Positions 25,696 to 34,199 of a DNA stretch of 64,000 bases are shown in pieces. The translations under genes and the position numbers were made by a program. The DNA lies in contig DAIDIP010000012.1 of assembly GCA_027451745.1 (NCBI GenBank), positions 1 through 64,000 on the forward strand. The letters run 5' to 3'. Below the pieces are notes generated by a model. The model made no database searches and was not told the origin of the DNA. It was given only the letters and a program-made list of their open reading frames with translations. The DNA comes from Candidatus Melainabacteria bacterium. GTDB lineage: Bacteria; Cyanobacteriota; Vampirovibrionia; Obscuribacterales; Obscuribacteraceae. How positions within the stretch are numbered: position 1 is the stretch's first letter; every line of letters starts with the position of its first letter.

Positions 25696-26685
25696 CTAAC
25701 CTCGAGATGATCCAACAAAACCAAATGCTGATCTAAAAGCCTCGTTTTGAATTTGTTTTAGATCTGAAAATTCAATTACATCGTGATCTATCAGACGTTC
25801 ATATTCGCCTGGAAGCGTGCATGGGGCTGGGTTCCGTCCAGGGTTATCAGTGCACACAGCAATTGCAACCCCTGCTTCTCTGCACCGAGAAAAAACTGAT
25901 CGTAAGTCTCCTAGATCTTTTAAAACTCCAGTTTGTCGATAACTAGTTGGACAAACTTCCAAAGTGATTTGTCTTTTGGCTAACTCGCTTAACATTTCTG
26001 GTTTAAGTAAGGGGATGTGAATTCCATGACCGATACGATCTAAAACAGGAAAATATTGCTCGTGCACATTTGCTAAACTCGTTTCACCTAAATGACAGGT
26101 GGTTTTTAAACCGTTTGCTCTTCCTTTTGCTAATAATTCAACCCACACTTCATATTTACCTGGTTCAATTTCTGGTCCACCAATGTCAATGCCAACCACT
26201 GGTCCTATATGATCTTTTGCTACTTGCAAGATAGCTTCGTTTATTTCCAAAGGCAATCGGCGATCAAGCATAACTATTTGTTTGACGATAATCGGATAAT
26301 CAGCTGGTCTCAAATTAGCTGTAATAGTTTCAACTATGAGCTTCATTTGACCAATACGTTTAGCAGTACTCAAATTTTTATCAGTCCGAAAATACGGATT
26401 ATATCTGAGTTCTAAATACTGTAAATTCTCAAAAGTGTAAGCTCCGCGACAAAGTCTCAAACAAAAATAGGGCAGATGCTCCAGACTTTGTAATTCTTCC
26501 ACTAAGGTGTGAATTTTGACAAATTCTTCCAACGTGCGACATGGACGAGTAAACCATGAATAAAAACCATCGTAATCGGGAAAATAACTTAGAATGTGGT
26601 GATCTTGACGCTGGAGAAACTTATAAATAATGCGAGGATGGAGTGCTCCACCAAGATGTCTGTGTAAGTCTGCGTATAGCGCCAT
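25696..26685 (-). CDS. Adenosine deaminase-family amidohydrolase
   Basis: Metal-dependent deaminase of the adenosine/AMP deaminase family, 329 residues, cytoplasmic. The first metal motif is DLHRHLGGAL (HxH). CHLGET carries the next His and the general-acid Glu. The RIGHGIHIP and LEVCPTSYRQTGV blocks are present, and the last motif is CTDNPGRN, where true adenosine deaminases have TDDP. The replacement of the second Asp by Asn leaves the metal-ligating Asp but makes the exact substrate uncertain; this may be a divergent adenosine deaminase or a related aminohydrolase. The start is ATG at 26685. It stands alone, with aat 137 bp upstream on the same strand. Confidence 0.85.
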   Translation of the reverse strand: MALYADLHRHLGGALHPRIIYKFLQRQDHHILSYFPDYDGFYSWFTRPCRTLEEFVKIHTLVEELQSLEHLPYFCLRLCRGAYTFENLQYLELRYNPYFRTDKNLSTAKRIGQMKLIVETITANLRPADYPIIVKQIVMLDRRLPLEINEAILQVAKDHIGPVVGIDIGGPEIEPGKYEVWVELLAKGRANGLKTTCHLGETSLANVHEQYFPVLDRIGHGIHIPLLKPEMLSELAKRQITLEVCPTSYRQTGVLKDLGDLRSVFSRCREAGVAIAVCTDNPGRNPAPCTLPGEYERLIDHDVIEFSDLKQIQNEAFRSAFGFVGSSRG

Positions 26686-26822
26686 AAAATAATTTTCTCA
26701 ACCCGATTGTTTTAAAAGAACATGTAATGACTGACAAGTATAAGACGTACTTAGAACATATCCTCGATATTTTATTATTCCCTAAAGCGTTAGATACCAA
26801 TTGCAGAAAAATTTAGAAGCCC

Positions 26823-27401
26823 TTAACTTACGAATTGACAATTTGGCTTGATAGCTTGGGCTAATTTTTCTAGATAAACAGCTCTTGATACAAGAATGGC
26901 CCCAAAACGTGCTTTATGAAGACTAAAGTCTTGAGTGTCCAACAATACATAACCACGTTTTTTTAGATGTTCTACCAAAAAAACAAGACAAAATTTGGAA
27001 GCATCTGTCATTAAGTGGAACATCGACTCGGCCATAAATGCTCCACCAATGCTTACACCATATAAACCACCGGCTAATTCATTTCCATAATATGCTTCAA
27101 TACTGTGTGCCATTCCTCTTTCATATAATTCGGTATAAGCTTTTTTCAATTCATCATTAAGCCAAGTTTCTGTTCTATTCCCACAATGGAATAGAACTTC
27201 ATTCCAAGCAGTGTTTATTTTCATTGTGAATTTCCCCTGCCTGTAAGTACGCGCAAAGCGTTTTGGCATATGAAAATGGTCTAAATCAATTATGCAGCGA
27301 GGATCAGGTGAAAACCAACGTATTCCTTCATGGGTATCCATAGGATAAATACCTTGTTTGTAGGCTTCTATAATTAAGTCAGCACTTAGTGTTTGGGTCA
27401 C
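26823..27401 (-). CDS. aat: Leucyl/phenylalanyl-tRNA-protein transferase
   Basis: Transfers Leu or Phe from aminoacyl-tRNA to proteins with N-terminal Lys or Arg, marking them for ClpS-dependent degradation. Family blocks are AYKQGIYPMDTHEGIRWFSP (near the N-terminus), AHSIEAYYGNELAGGLYGVS and GGAFMAESMFHLMTDASKF. The closing LLDTQDFSLHKARFGAI block is slightly divergent (DTQ, as in the usual DxQ). The 192 residues are short but complete. The start is ATG or TTG at 27401. With clpS at 19376 it shows both the marking and recognition arms of the bacterial N-end rule. Confidence 0.93.
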   Translation of the reverse strand: MTQTLSADLIIEAYKQGIYPMDTHEGIRWFSPDPRCIIDLDHFHMPKRFARTYRQGKFTMKINTAWNEVLFHCGNRTETWLNDELKKAYTELYERGMAHSIEAYYGNELAGGLYGVSIGGAFMAESMFHLMTDASKFCLVFLVEHLKKRGYVLLDTQDFSLHKARFGAILVSRAVYLEKLAQAIKPNCQFVS

Positions 27402-27429
27402 ACTAAAATTATCTCCATCAAATCCGTTT

Positions 27430-27984
27430 TTAAATTGGAGTCCTTACATATGTTTTGTGGCAATATTTATACTCACCTTCAGAAATTGTTGGTCCTGATT
27501 GAACTAGACAGAATAGACTTCTATATTCCGGAAAAAATACATCGCAGTCATATTTTCCTTCAATTTCTGTAACATACAAGGTGGAAAAGGCGTCCATATT
27601 AATTGCTTCCTTATAAATAGAAGCACCGCCAATTAAAAAGACTCTACCATGATCAATACCACCAAGTACTTTCATGGCTTCGGTAAGGCTCGCACATCGC
27701 AAAGCTGATGGAAGAATATATTGGGGATTTTTGCTTAAGACCACATTTATTCTGTCTGGTAACGGCTGAAACTTCTTGGGTAATGATTCCCAAGTTTTGC
27801 GCCCCATAATCACAACATTTTTTCCATTCTTGTACTCGCTTATCGGTTTGCAGGTAATCTCTCGAAAAAATTTCATATCCCCTGGAATATGCCAAGGAAG
27901 CTTGTTATTTTTACCTATACCTAAAGATTGATCGTGTGCGACGATCAAAGCAGGACCATTTATCTTAGCTAGAACATTTTCCAT
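27430..27984 (-). CDS. folA: Dihydrofolate reductase
   Basis: Regenerates tetrahydrofolate from the dihydrofolate produced by ThyA, using NADPH. Signature blocks are ALIVAHDQSLGIGKNNKLPW, IPGDMKFFREIT with the catalytic acid, VVIMGRKTWESLP and the INVVLS strand, with FLIGGASIYKEA later. The ATG at 27984 shares its A with the thyA stop (TGATG), so the two genes are translationally coupled; an in-frame TTG lies one codon upstream. From the ATG it has 184 residues. Trimethoprim-target type (chromosomal) is expected. Confidence 0.95.
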   Translation of the reverse strand: MENVLAKINGPALIVAHDQSLGIGKNNKLPWHIPGDMKFFREITCKPISEYKNGKNVVIMGRKTWESLPKKFQPLPDRINVVLSKNPQYILPSALRCASLTEAMKVLGGIDHGRVFLIGGASIYKEAINMDAFSTLYVTEIEGKYDCDVFFPEYRSLFCLVQSGPTISEGEYKYCHKTYVRTPI

Positions 27985-28799
27985 CAAACTGCTATTGGAA
28001 ATTTGATAAAAGGCTGATGTACATAATTCAGCAATTCAAAATCTTCAAAAGCTAAATCAAAGAACGGTTTTTTTACAATCTTAACTGTAGGCAAAGGACC
28101 AGGTATCCTTTCTAATTGCTTTTTTAGTCCTTCAATATGGTTGAGATAGATGTGGGCATCACCTAACGTATGGGTAAAAATACCAGGTGTTAAATTGCAT
28201 TCTTGAGCAAACATCATCATAAGTAATGCATAGCTTGCGATATTAAAAGGTACACCCAATGCAATATCAGCAGAGCGTTGATACAGCTGACAATCGAGTC
28301 TGCCATTACAAACATAAAATTGAAACATCATATGACATGGAGGTAGAGCCATTTTATCAATATCAGAAACATTCCAGGCGTTTACTATAATGCGACGTGA
28401 TTTGGGATTGTGCTTCAACAAATCTATTGCATTAGCAATTTGATCTATGTGTGACACCTCATATTGATCAGTTTTTGGATTAAGAGTGTATTTAGGCCAC
28501 TTTCTCCATTGATAACCATATATGGGTCCAAGTTCGCCATTTTCATTGGCCCATGCATCCCAAATTGGAGTGTGCTGTTTTAAGTCATCATTTATATTGG
28601 TTGAGCCACGCAAAAACCACAATAATTCTCTAAGTACACCTGTGAAATTTACTTTTTTAGTAGTTAAGAGGGGAAATCCATTGCGCAAATCATATTTTGT
28701 TTGTAAGCCAAACAACGAAATCGTGCCTGTGCCGGTTCGATCTTCGCCTTCTTCACCATCTTCTAATATCTTTTTTACCAGTTCTAGATATTGTTTCAT
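27984..28799 (-). CDS. thyA: Thymidylate synthase
   Basis: Folate-dependent conversion of dUMP to dTMP in the cytoplasm. Recognised from [20 protein letters not shown] near the N-terminus, the catalytic Cys in [13 protein letters not shown], and [20 protein letters not shown] in the substrate-binding part. The 271 residues are the normal ThyA length; this is not the flavin-dependent ThyX. It is the first gene of the thyA-folA pair, the usual arrangement. The divergent YlqD-like gene begins 265 bp upstream. The gap holds no gene, but it carries an inverted repeat at 29023-29040. Confidence 0.97.
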   Translation of the reverse strand: MKQYLELVKKILEDGEEGEDRTGTGTISLFGLQTKYDLRNGFPLLTTKKVNFTGVLRELLWFLRGSTNINDDLKQHTPIWDAWANENGELGPIYGYQWRKWPKYTLNPKTDQYEVSHIDQIANAIDLLKHNPKSRRIIVNAWNVSDIDKMALPPCHMMFQFYVCNGRLDCQLYQRSADIALGVPFNIASYALLMMMFAQECNLTPGIFTHTLGDAHIYLNHIEGLKKQLERIPGPLPTVKIVKKPFFDLAFEDFELLNYVHQPFIKFPIAV

Positions 28800-29022
28800 T
28801 GCAAAATCGCTATGCCCCGGCTGGAGAGCGGAAAACTAATAAATTCTATGGCAAGAATAACATGAAGGGGTTTATTCCCGTTTTTATTCTCCATTTGTCT
28901 ACTATAATCCTATACTTTGTGTCTGATAATCTAATGACAACCAGGCTGTGGACATACATTTATATGATCTACATTGGATATTTAAGATTTCGACTAAAAT
29001 AAGAAGCGCAAAACTGAAGCGA

Positions 29023-29040
29023 TGACGTCAGAAGACGTCA
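29023..29040 (+). promoter_or_regulatory. Palindromic double GACGTC element upstream of the YlqD-like gene
   Basis: TGACGTC (29023-29029) and GACGTCA (29034-29040) form a perfect 7-bp inverted repeat around AGAA. The same bases give two direct GACGTCAG copies, each holding the palindrome GACGTC. It lies 25 bp before the YlqD-like start, so it could be an operator or a leader hairpin. A short AAAAAGG ribosome-binding stretch follows. No function is known. Confidence 0.4.
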
Positions 29041-29064
29041 GCCGCGCATATAAAAAGGTAAGAA

Positions 29065-29502
29065 ATGGCTGATTCTATTCAATTAACAAGACAAATTGCT
29101 GTGAGAACTATAGTTACTGAAAATTTTAAAAAGCAAGTAAGTGATGAAATAGCTCGCAACTTGCAGCAAATAGAAACAGAAATGCAACAAATGGAATTTA
29201 GAGTAAAACGCTCGATTGCTGATTTAGAAAAACGGGCTGGCAATATGGCTTCGCCTGATGACCGTACTCAAATTGGTAATTTGCGCGCTCAATTAGAAGC
29301 AGAAAAAATTCGCCTCAATCAATTAAAAGAAGACATGCAAGGTCAAAGTAAAGCATTAGTAGAATTACCTATTGGTTCAGTAGTTACACAATTTACTTTG
29401 GAAAGCCCGGTTGAAATAAAAGTTGGCGAAAACTTATTTCAAAAATTAGAAGGCGGCGAGGTCTTAGTTAAAGACGGAATTATTCAAGAAATAAAGCTTT
29501 AA
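29065..29502 (+). CDS. YlqD-family protein
   Basis: A 145-residue protein of the YlqD family, function unknown. The N-terminus (IQLTRQIAVRTIVTENFKKQ) leads to a predicted coiled coil at about 25-105 (QMEFRVKRSIADLEKRAG and EKIRLNQLKEDMQGQ). A small beta-rich end follows (LPIGSVVTQFTLESPVEIKV and GEVLVKDGIIQEI). It is probably cytoplasmic. In Firmicutes ylqD lies in the rpsP-rimM-trmD-rplS cluster. Here it stands alone, between thyA and a lipoprotein gene, so the ribosome-related context is not conserved. The start is ATG at 29065 after AAAAAGGTAAGA. Confidence 0.8.
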   Translation: MADSIQLTRQIAVRTIVTENFKKQVSDEIARNLQQIETEMQQMEFRVKRSIADLEKRAGNMASPDDRTQIGNLRAQLEAEKIRLNQLKEDMQGQSKALVELPIGSVVTQFTLESPVEIKVGENLFQKLEGGEVLVKDGIIQEIKL

Positions 29503-29512
29503 TTATCTCGTC

Positions 29513-30151
29513 TCATAACGTATGCGATCCCATAATAGTGAGCTTGTAGTCATCTGGAATTTGGAAAGCGCTGGCTGGCATACTGGTGGGCGAATATTTA
29601 GTTAGACGTTGTATGCCGGATTTTCCGCTTGACTCATAATTTGATAAAACTAAACAGCCAGTTTCTTTATCAAAATAAGATTTAGTGCGTGTCTTTGATC
29701 GATCATTTTCGAAAAGCCAAACATTGCATCTACGTCCATCAACCGTTTGTTCTTCAATTTGTTTGCCAACAAAAGGAGATGCTTTATATAGCCCCTCATC
29801 ATACATCCAAGGAGTGGCAACATATTGCAGCGGCCAACTCTCCACGCTTTTATTGACCAGGTTGAAGAAATACATTTTTTTATCGACATTATCAAAAATG
29901 GAACAAGTATCTTTATCACCTTTTGAAATTTGCAACATATAACCATTTCCATTAGAAGACACAGTAACATAGCTGATTTTATCTGTATCCGATTTTTGTT
30001 CGTATGTACTTGTATAGGGCACTTTAGGAAACGGTATCGAGGAAGACACGAGGCTACTCATTCGTACCAAATTGCAGCCACTCGCACACAGTGTTAGTGG
30101 TGTGCATAACAATAACAAATATTTTTTTAGATGCTTATTTAAAACGTCCAT
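29513..30151 (-). CDS. Hypothetical lipoprotein downstream of ccsA
   Basis: Unrecognised lipoprotein of about 212 residues. The ATG at 30151 (MDVLNKHLKKYLLLLCTP) overlaps the ccsA end by 17 bp. The signal ends LTLCASGCNL, giving a lipobox ASGC. The mature part is beta-rich with no transmembrane segment. Blocks include KISYVTVSSNGNGYMLQISK, SYFDKETGCLVLSNYES and PASAFQIPDDYKL near the end. This layout recalls LolA-like or DUF4412-type proteins in which a substrate-dependent conversion is measured as a carried moiety; that resemblance is weak. It ends the operon polyprenyl synthase-resB-ccsA-lipoprotein, so a link to the cell envelope or respiration is possible. Confidence 0.72.
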   Translation of the reverse strand: MDVLNKHLKKYLLLLCTPLTLCASGCNLVRMSSLVSSSIPFPKVPYTSTYEQKSDTDKISYVTVSSNGNGYMLQISKGDKDTCSIFDNVDKKMYFFNLVNKSVESWPLQYVATPWMYDEGLYKASPFVGKQIEEQTVDGRRCNVWLFENDRSKTRTKSYFDKETGCLVLSNYESSGKSGIQRLTKYSPTSMPASAFQIPDDYKLTIMGSHTL

Positions 30152-31139
30152 AACTATGCAAACCACCAAAACCCAAAGAGTTGAATCCCAAATAAGTTAG
30201 CAATGTAAGTATCAGGCCAATAATACTTACTAGCGAAAGACGTTCTGCTGATAATTCATGATGTACGCGTAAATGAATATAAGCAGCGTAACTAATCCAA
30301 GTTACTAGTGCCATTGATTCTTTTGGATCCCAAGACCAATAAGTTCCCCAAGCATGATTTGCCCAGAGCCCACCGGTAATAATGCCAAAAGTGAGCAGTG
30401 GTAAGCCAACTGATATTGCCTTAGAGCTTATTTCGTCGTAAACATTTGCTTTTGCTTGATCAGCTTTAGCCGTAGCAATATGAGATAAATTACGCCAGGC
30501 TAAAAACATACCCGCAATACTGCTGCCCACAAAAAGTAATTGCAACCAAACGGTATCTATACTTGTATAAGTGCCTAAACATATTGCTGTACCAGCTAGG
30601 ACTATAGTGACAGCAGCCAGAATAAGCGAACGAATATGTCCAGCGTACCAAAGTTCAACTAAAGACGACAGCCCAGATAGACAGAATAGAGCGTATGAAA
30701 TTATAAGCGGTGGCACATGTATTTGTCGCCAATAACTAACTAGTGCCGGAACTAACGGTGTTATAACTTGTTGATTACCAGGCAACCAGCTGCCGTAAAG
30801 AAAAAACATCGTTGCAAACAATGCTGCTAGCCAGCCTAATTGATTTTGTCCAAGGCGCCTTACTAAGAGTAAATAGCCACCCATAATCGCCCAGGCAAAC
30901 CAAAGAGTGGATTCATATAGATTAGCTAATGGAAAGCGATTCGCTTCTATACCGCGAGTAATAATAGCTGCAGTCAAACATACAAAACCTAACAAAATCA
31001 AAATCTCAGCAACACGATAAACTTTTGTTTTCCATTTGCCGATTGCACCTAGAACAAATGCCCAAAATGCGAGAAGGGCAGATATCCCAGAAACATTCGT
31101 AAATGTCATTTGTACTTGCGATATTGTTAATTCAGTCAT
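30135..31139 (-). CDS. ccsA: Cytochrome c biogenesis protein CcsA (System II)
   Basis: Multi-pass membrane protein of the haem-handling WWD family. With ResB (Ccs1) it forms the System II synthase that moves haem outward and attaches it to c-type apocytochromes. About eight membrane helices are visible. The WWD domain is near residue 270 (WGTYWSWDPKESMALVTW), and His residues flank it. The 334 residues are a normal length. It overlaps the resB stop by 8 bp and is followed by a lipoprotein gene with a 17-bp overlap, so the operon is tight. The presence of this system indicates c-type cytochromes. Confidence 0.95.
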   Translation of the reverse strand: MTELTISQVQMTFTNVSGISALLAFWAFVLGAIGKWKTKVYRVAEILILLGFVCLTAAIITRGIEANRFPLANLYESTLWFAWAIMGGYLLLVRRLGQNQLGWLAALFATMFFLYGSWLPGNQQVITPLVPALVSYWRQIHVPPLIISYALFCLSGLSSLVELWYAGHIRSLILAAVTIVLAGTAICLGTYTSIDTVWLQLLFVGSSIAGMFLAWRNLSHIATAKADQAKANVYDEISSKAISVGLPLLTFGIITGGLWANHAWGTYWSWDPKESMALVTWISYAAYIHLRVHHELSAERLSLVSIIGLILTLLTYLGFNSLGFGGLHSYGRFK

Positions 31140-32529
31140 TTTTCAGTTTTTCCATGATATTTTCTATTTGCCGAGCAAAAGATATTTTACCTTTTTTGGT
31201 GGTACCACCAATAGTGACCAATTGATTGTTATTATTTCCTGATGGGGATTCTTTTAGTTGTGCCCATACTTGCCTATGTGGAACTGCTGCTAAACTAATG
31301 CCGCCAATTATAAAGATAAAAGCCAAATAAACGATAGGCAGTCCAGGATCGCATTTGTATTGTAATCCAGTTTGAGCGACCGTTCCTTCATAAATAAGCG
31401 ATACGCCACCTAAATCAGTTTGTCCTCCAAGAGGTACTTGGCTTAGTAATTTAGGGGAAGACCAATCTTCTCGTTTAGCAAAAATACGCAAAGGAGCCTG
31501 GGCATCTCTTATTGAAAAAATAATCACAGCATTCTGGGGCAAGGGCAAAAAGGCGGCAAATAATTTTCCCATTGATTGTAATGATAATTGTTTTGCATCA
31601 TTGTTGAAGCGTATTTTCAATGTTTTCAATCCCCAGCTTGACTGATATACATCTACACCATTGTATGAAAGAGGTTCATTTACAGAAATAGTCTGAGTTT
31701 TTTGTACTTTGCCGTTTCGATCTAGCACAGATAAATTGCTATACCATTGTTTAGCTTCGCCACTTGGATAATCTTCTCTATGTGTTTCATTTACACGCAC
31801 TGTCCAATTAGGCAATTTGCCAAGCCAAAGTTGAGAATGTTCGGCATCCAAAAAGCTAAGAGTTTCTCCTGGGCAAACACCCTTAAATCCAGAAAATCCA
31901 GTCCATGATGATAAAATTACGCCAGCTAGAAGTGTCAATAAGCCAATATGGGTAACAGTGGGAGCTAGCCTACCAAATTTTCCTGATTCAGCAGTTAACT
32001 GACTACCGTTTATACAAACACTGTAGCCAAGTCTTTTTAAGGTGCGTGCAAGATTGTTTTCGCAATCAGCAGGCGATAAACTGGATTCAAATTGATAGTG
32101 AACTGGCATTTTATTAATTTGCTCAGCCCTTAGCCACGGCATAGGTGATTTCAATAATTTTAGTTTTGGAAATACATGTCTGAAACTGCCAAAAATAATA
32201 TTGACGGTGATAAAACTAATTAGCAATAAAAAAGCTAACGAATGAAAAATGTCAGCAATTCCCATCTTTATAAGATAATCTGCCGTTTGCGGACCAAATT
32301 GCTCAACAACTTTGCCTGGTCCACCTTGAGGTATTTGTGGACACCAGGCACCCAAAAGTACCATTACCGCTAATAAAGATAAAAGTACTATAGTCAATTT
32401 GACTGAAGAAAGGCTATTTACTAACCAGGTATTGATTTTATCGATGAAATAAAAAAAGCTTTTATTCTCAGCAATAGCTTTATTGCTTGTTACTACTTCT
32501 CCATTGTGTAGCTGCTGAGTACCGTTCAT
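31132..32529 (-). CDS. resB: Cytochrome c biogenesis protein ResB/Ccs1
   Basis: Partner of CcsA in System II cytochrome c maturation, thought to hold reduced apocytochrome. The 465-residue protein has three N-terminal membrane helices (SVKLTIVLLSLLAVMVLLGA), a large periplasmic domain (about 150-400) and a last helix (IVYLAFIFIIGGISLAAVPH). ResB sequences are weakly conserved, so identification rests on layout plus context with ccsA. The ATG at 32529 lies 2 bp from the polyprenyl synthase stop. The next gene (ccsA) overlaps it by 8 bp. Confidence 0.9.
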   Translation of the reverse strand: MNGTQQLHNGEVVTSNKAIAENKSFFYFIDKINTWLVNSLSSVKLTIVLLSLLAVMVLLGAWCPQIPQGGPGKVVEQFGPQTADYLIKMGIADIFHSLAFLLLISFITVNIIFGSFRHVFPKLKLLKSPMPWLRAEQINKMPVHYQFESSLSPADCENNLARTLKRLGYSVCINGSQLTAESGKFGRLAPTVTHIGLLTLLAGVILSSWTGFSGFKGVCPGETLSFLDAEHSQLWLGKLPNWTVRVNETHREDYPSGEAKQWYSNLSVLDRNGKVQKTQTISVNEPLSYNGVDVYQSSWGLKTLKIRFNNDAKQLSLQSMGKLFAAFLPLPQNAVIIFSIRDAQAPLRIFAKREDWSSPKLLSQVPLGGQTDLGGVSLIYEGTVAQTGLQYKCDPGLPIVYLAFIFIIGGISLAAVPHRQVWAQLKESPSGNNNNQLVTIGGTTKKGKISFARQIENIMEKLKND

Positions 32530-32531
32530 GA

Positions 32532-33560
32532 TTAATTTGCTCTGTATAAAACAAAGTCAGTAAAGCTTGCCAAAGAATCTCTATAGACAGAAGGCGAAAG
32601 CTTTAAAAGATTATCTTTTGCTTTTTGTCCATGCTCATGAGCCAATTTTATGGTGGACTCAATGCCGCCATTGTTTTTAATTAGGTCGAGGGCGGACTTT
32701 AGACCATCCGCTTCACAAATCTGTTTTGTAGATATTAAAGATTCTAATTCACTTGCTGCTTTGTCTTTGCGTTCTAAAACATATAATGCTGGGGCTGTAA
32801 TTATTCCTGATTTGAGATCACTACCGGCTTCTTTTCCTAAACTATCTGCGCTACCGGTATAGTCCAGCAGATCATCAATGATTTGGAAGCAGAGACCTAA
32901 ATGCAAACCATAATTTTTTAAAGCCAAAACAATTTCACTATCTGCATTATTTAAAATAGCCCCACTATGCGTGCCAGCAGCAAATAGCGAAGCTGTTTTT
33001 GCGATCGACTTATTTATATAATCCTGCCAACTTAAATTAATAGCGAATTGTTGTTTCATTTGTTGGATTTCGCCACTACATAAATCGCCCAACACTTGAC
33101 CATAAATTCCAACAATTGGTGGAGACATAATTTTTGCTAAGCAAATAGAGGCTTGAGCAAATAACAAGTCACCCAAAAGGACAGCCAGACGATCACTAAA
33201 ACGCTTATTCATTGTTTGTGAGCCACGACGTATCGAAGCGCTATCTAGAATATCGTCATGAACTAAGCTAGCTGTATGAATCAATTCAGTTAACACAGCC
33301 AGAGTAATATGCAAATTGTTGAATTTACCATTAGCCGGCGTGCTGGCATGAGAACTGTGCAAAACCAATAAAGGTCTTATTCTTTTGCCTCCAGCTTGAA
33401 AAACTAAAGCTAATAGCTCTGTGATTAGTTGGTTGTCATCAATCAGATTACTATTGAGTTGACTTTCAACCAAGGTAAAATCTGCTTCAATCGGTTGAAT
33501 AAAGTCTTTAAGATTAAGTTTGTTATTCGAAGTAGCTGGGAATACTTTTGTGTTAGTCAT
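32532..33560 (-). CDS. Long-chain polyprenyl diphosphate synthase
   Basis: Trans-isoprenyl synthase that elongates farnesyl or geranylgeranyl diphosphate to a long chain, probably for a respiratory quinone side chain. Both Asp-rich motifs are present: SLVHDDILDSASIRRG and FQIIDDLLDYTGSADSLGKE, plus GGKRIRPLLVL. The residue five positions before the first DD is Ala (HTASLVHDD), as in octaprenyl-type long-chain enzymes. In short-chain enzymes an aromatic residue is typical there. The 342 residues are normal. The position upstream of resB-ccsA suggests a quinone-respiration module. The exact chain length cannot be read. Confidence 0.88.
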   Translation of the reverse strand: MTNTKVFPATSNNKLNLKDFIQPIEADFTLVESQLNSNLIDDNQLITELLALVFQAGGKRIRPLLVLHSSHASTPANGKFNNLHITLAVLTELIHTASLVHDDILDSASIRRGSQTMNKRFSDRLAVLLGDLLFAQASICLAKIMSPPIVGIYGQVLGDLCSGEIQQMKQQFAINLSWQDYINKSIAKTASLFAAGTHSGAILNNADSEIVLALKNYGLHLGLCFQIIDDLLDYTGSADSLGKEAGSDLKSGIITAPALYVLERKDKAASELESLISTKQICEADGLKSALDLIKNNGGIESTIKLAHEHGQKAKDNLLKLSPSVYRDSLASFTDFVLYRAN

Positions 33561-33723
33561 ATGCTTAGTGATAATGTGTAATTACTTGAGGAAAGTAAAA
33601 ACGGATAAAATAGCTGCCCGTGGAAAGTAAATTATGACAGAGCTTGTCAGGAAATGTCTCGGGTAAGGCATTTAAACTTATTCGTTCTATACTCATAACT
33701 TAAAGTAAGCGGGGATTTATCAT

Positions 33724-34191
33724 TTGGCCTTAGAAAAATTACGACAAGACATAGAACAGAATAAAATTTCTCTCTCAGACGCCATAGTTAAGGCATTGTC
33801 CGAATTAAAAGAGAAAGAAAATGACAAGACCATGGCTTGGTTAGCCAATGAATTACAAGGCTATAGCAATCCTTTGAATTTTTATTACCAACCAAAGCAT
33901 GATTTTCCTGAATATAGGGTTGTTAATGGTTTCCTTAAATTGATGACCAAAGAAGGAACTCTAGTTAATCTTGAACATTCTCTGGCTAATAGGTCGGATT
34001 ATTTCCTAAGTGTTCCTATCTCCTGGCTTGAAGAAGCCGCAACCCTACCTGGTGAAACAAGATTTACCGAGATGCCTGAGTTTTCTCATGACATCAGTTC
34101 TGGTCAAGGGGTAGTTGTTCAATATTCAGGCAGTCAATTGCAGACCGTTTTGCAAGAAGTAAAAAATAGATTGCTTGCCTTATTAAAGTGA
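33724..34191 (+). CDS. AbiTii-domain protein
   Basis: A 155-residue protein resembling the AbiTii domain, a family assigned by association to abortive-infection defence. It starts with an amphipathic helical region (LSDAIVKALSELKEKEN), then the hallmark AWLANELQGYSNP, a YQPKHDFPEYRVVNG block, and a beta-rich remainder ending LQTVLQEVKNRLLALL. No membrane segment or nuclease motif is visible. The start is TTG at 33724, with GCGGGGA about 9 bp upstream. It is a lone gene in an otherwise housekeeping segment, with no toxin-antitoxin partner, integrase or other defence gene nearby. Its actual function in this genome is unknown. Confidence 0.72.
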   Translation: MALEKLRQDIEQNKISLSDAIVKALSELKEKENDKTMAWLANELQGYSNPLNFYYQPKHDFPEYRVVNGFLKLMTKEGTLVNLEHSLANRSDYFLSVPISWLEEAATLPGETRFTEMPEFSHDISSGQGVVVQYSGSQLQTVLQEVKNRLLALLK

Positions 34192-34199
34192 TTCGTTAT

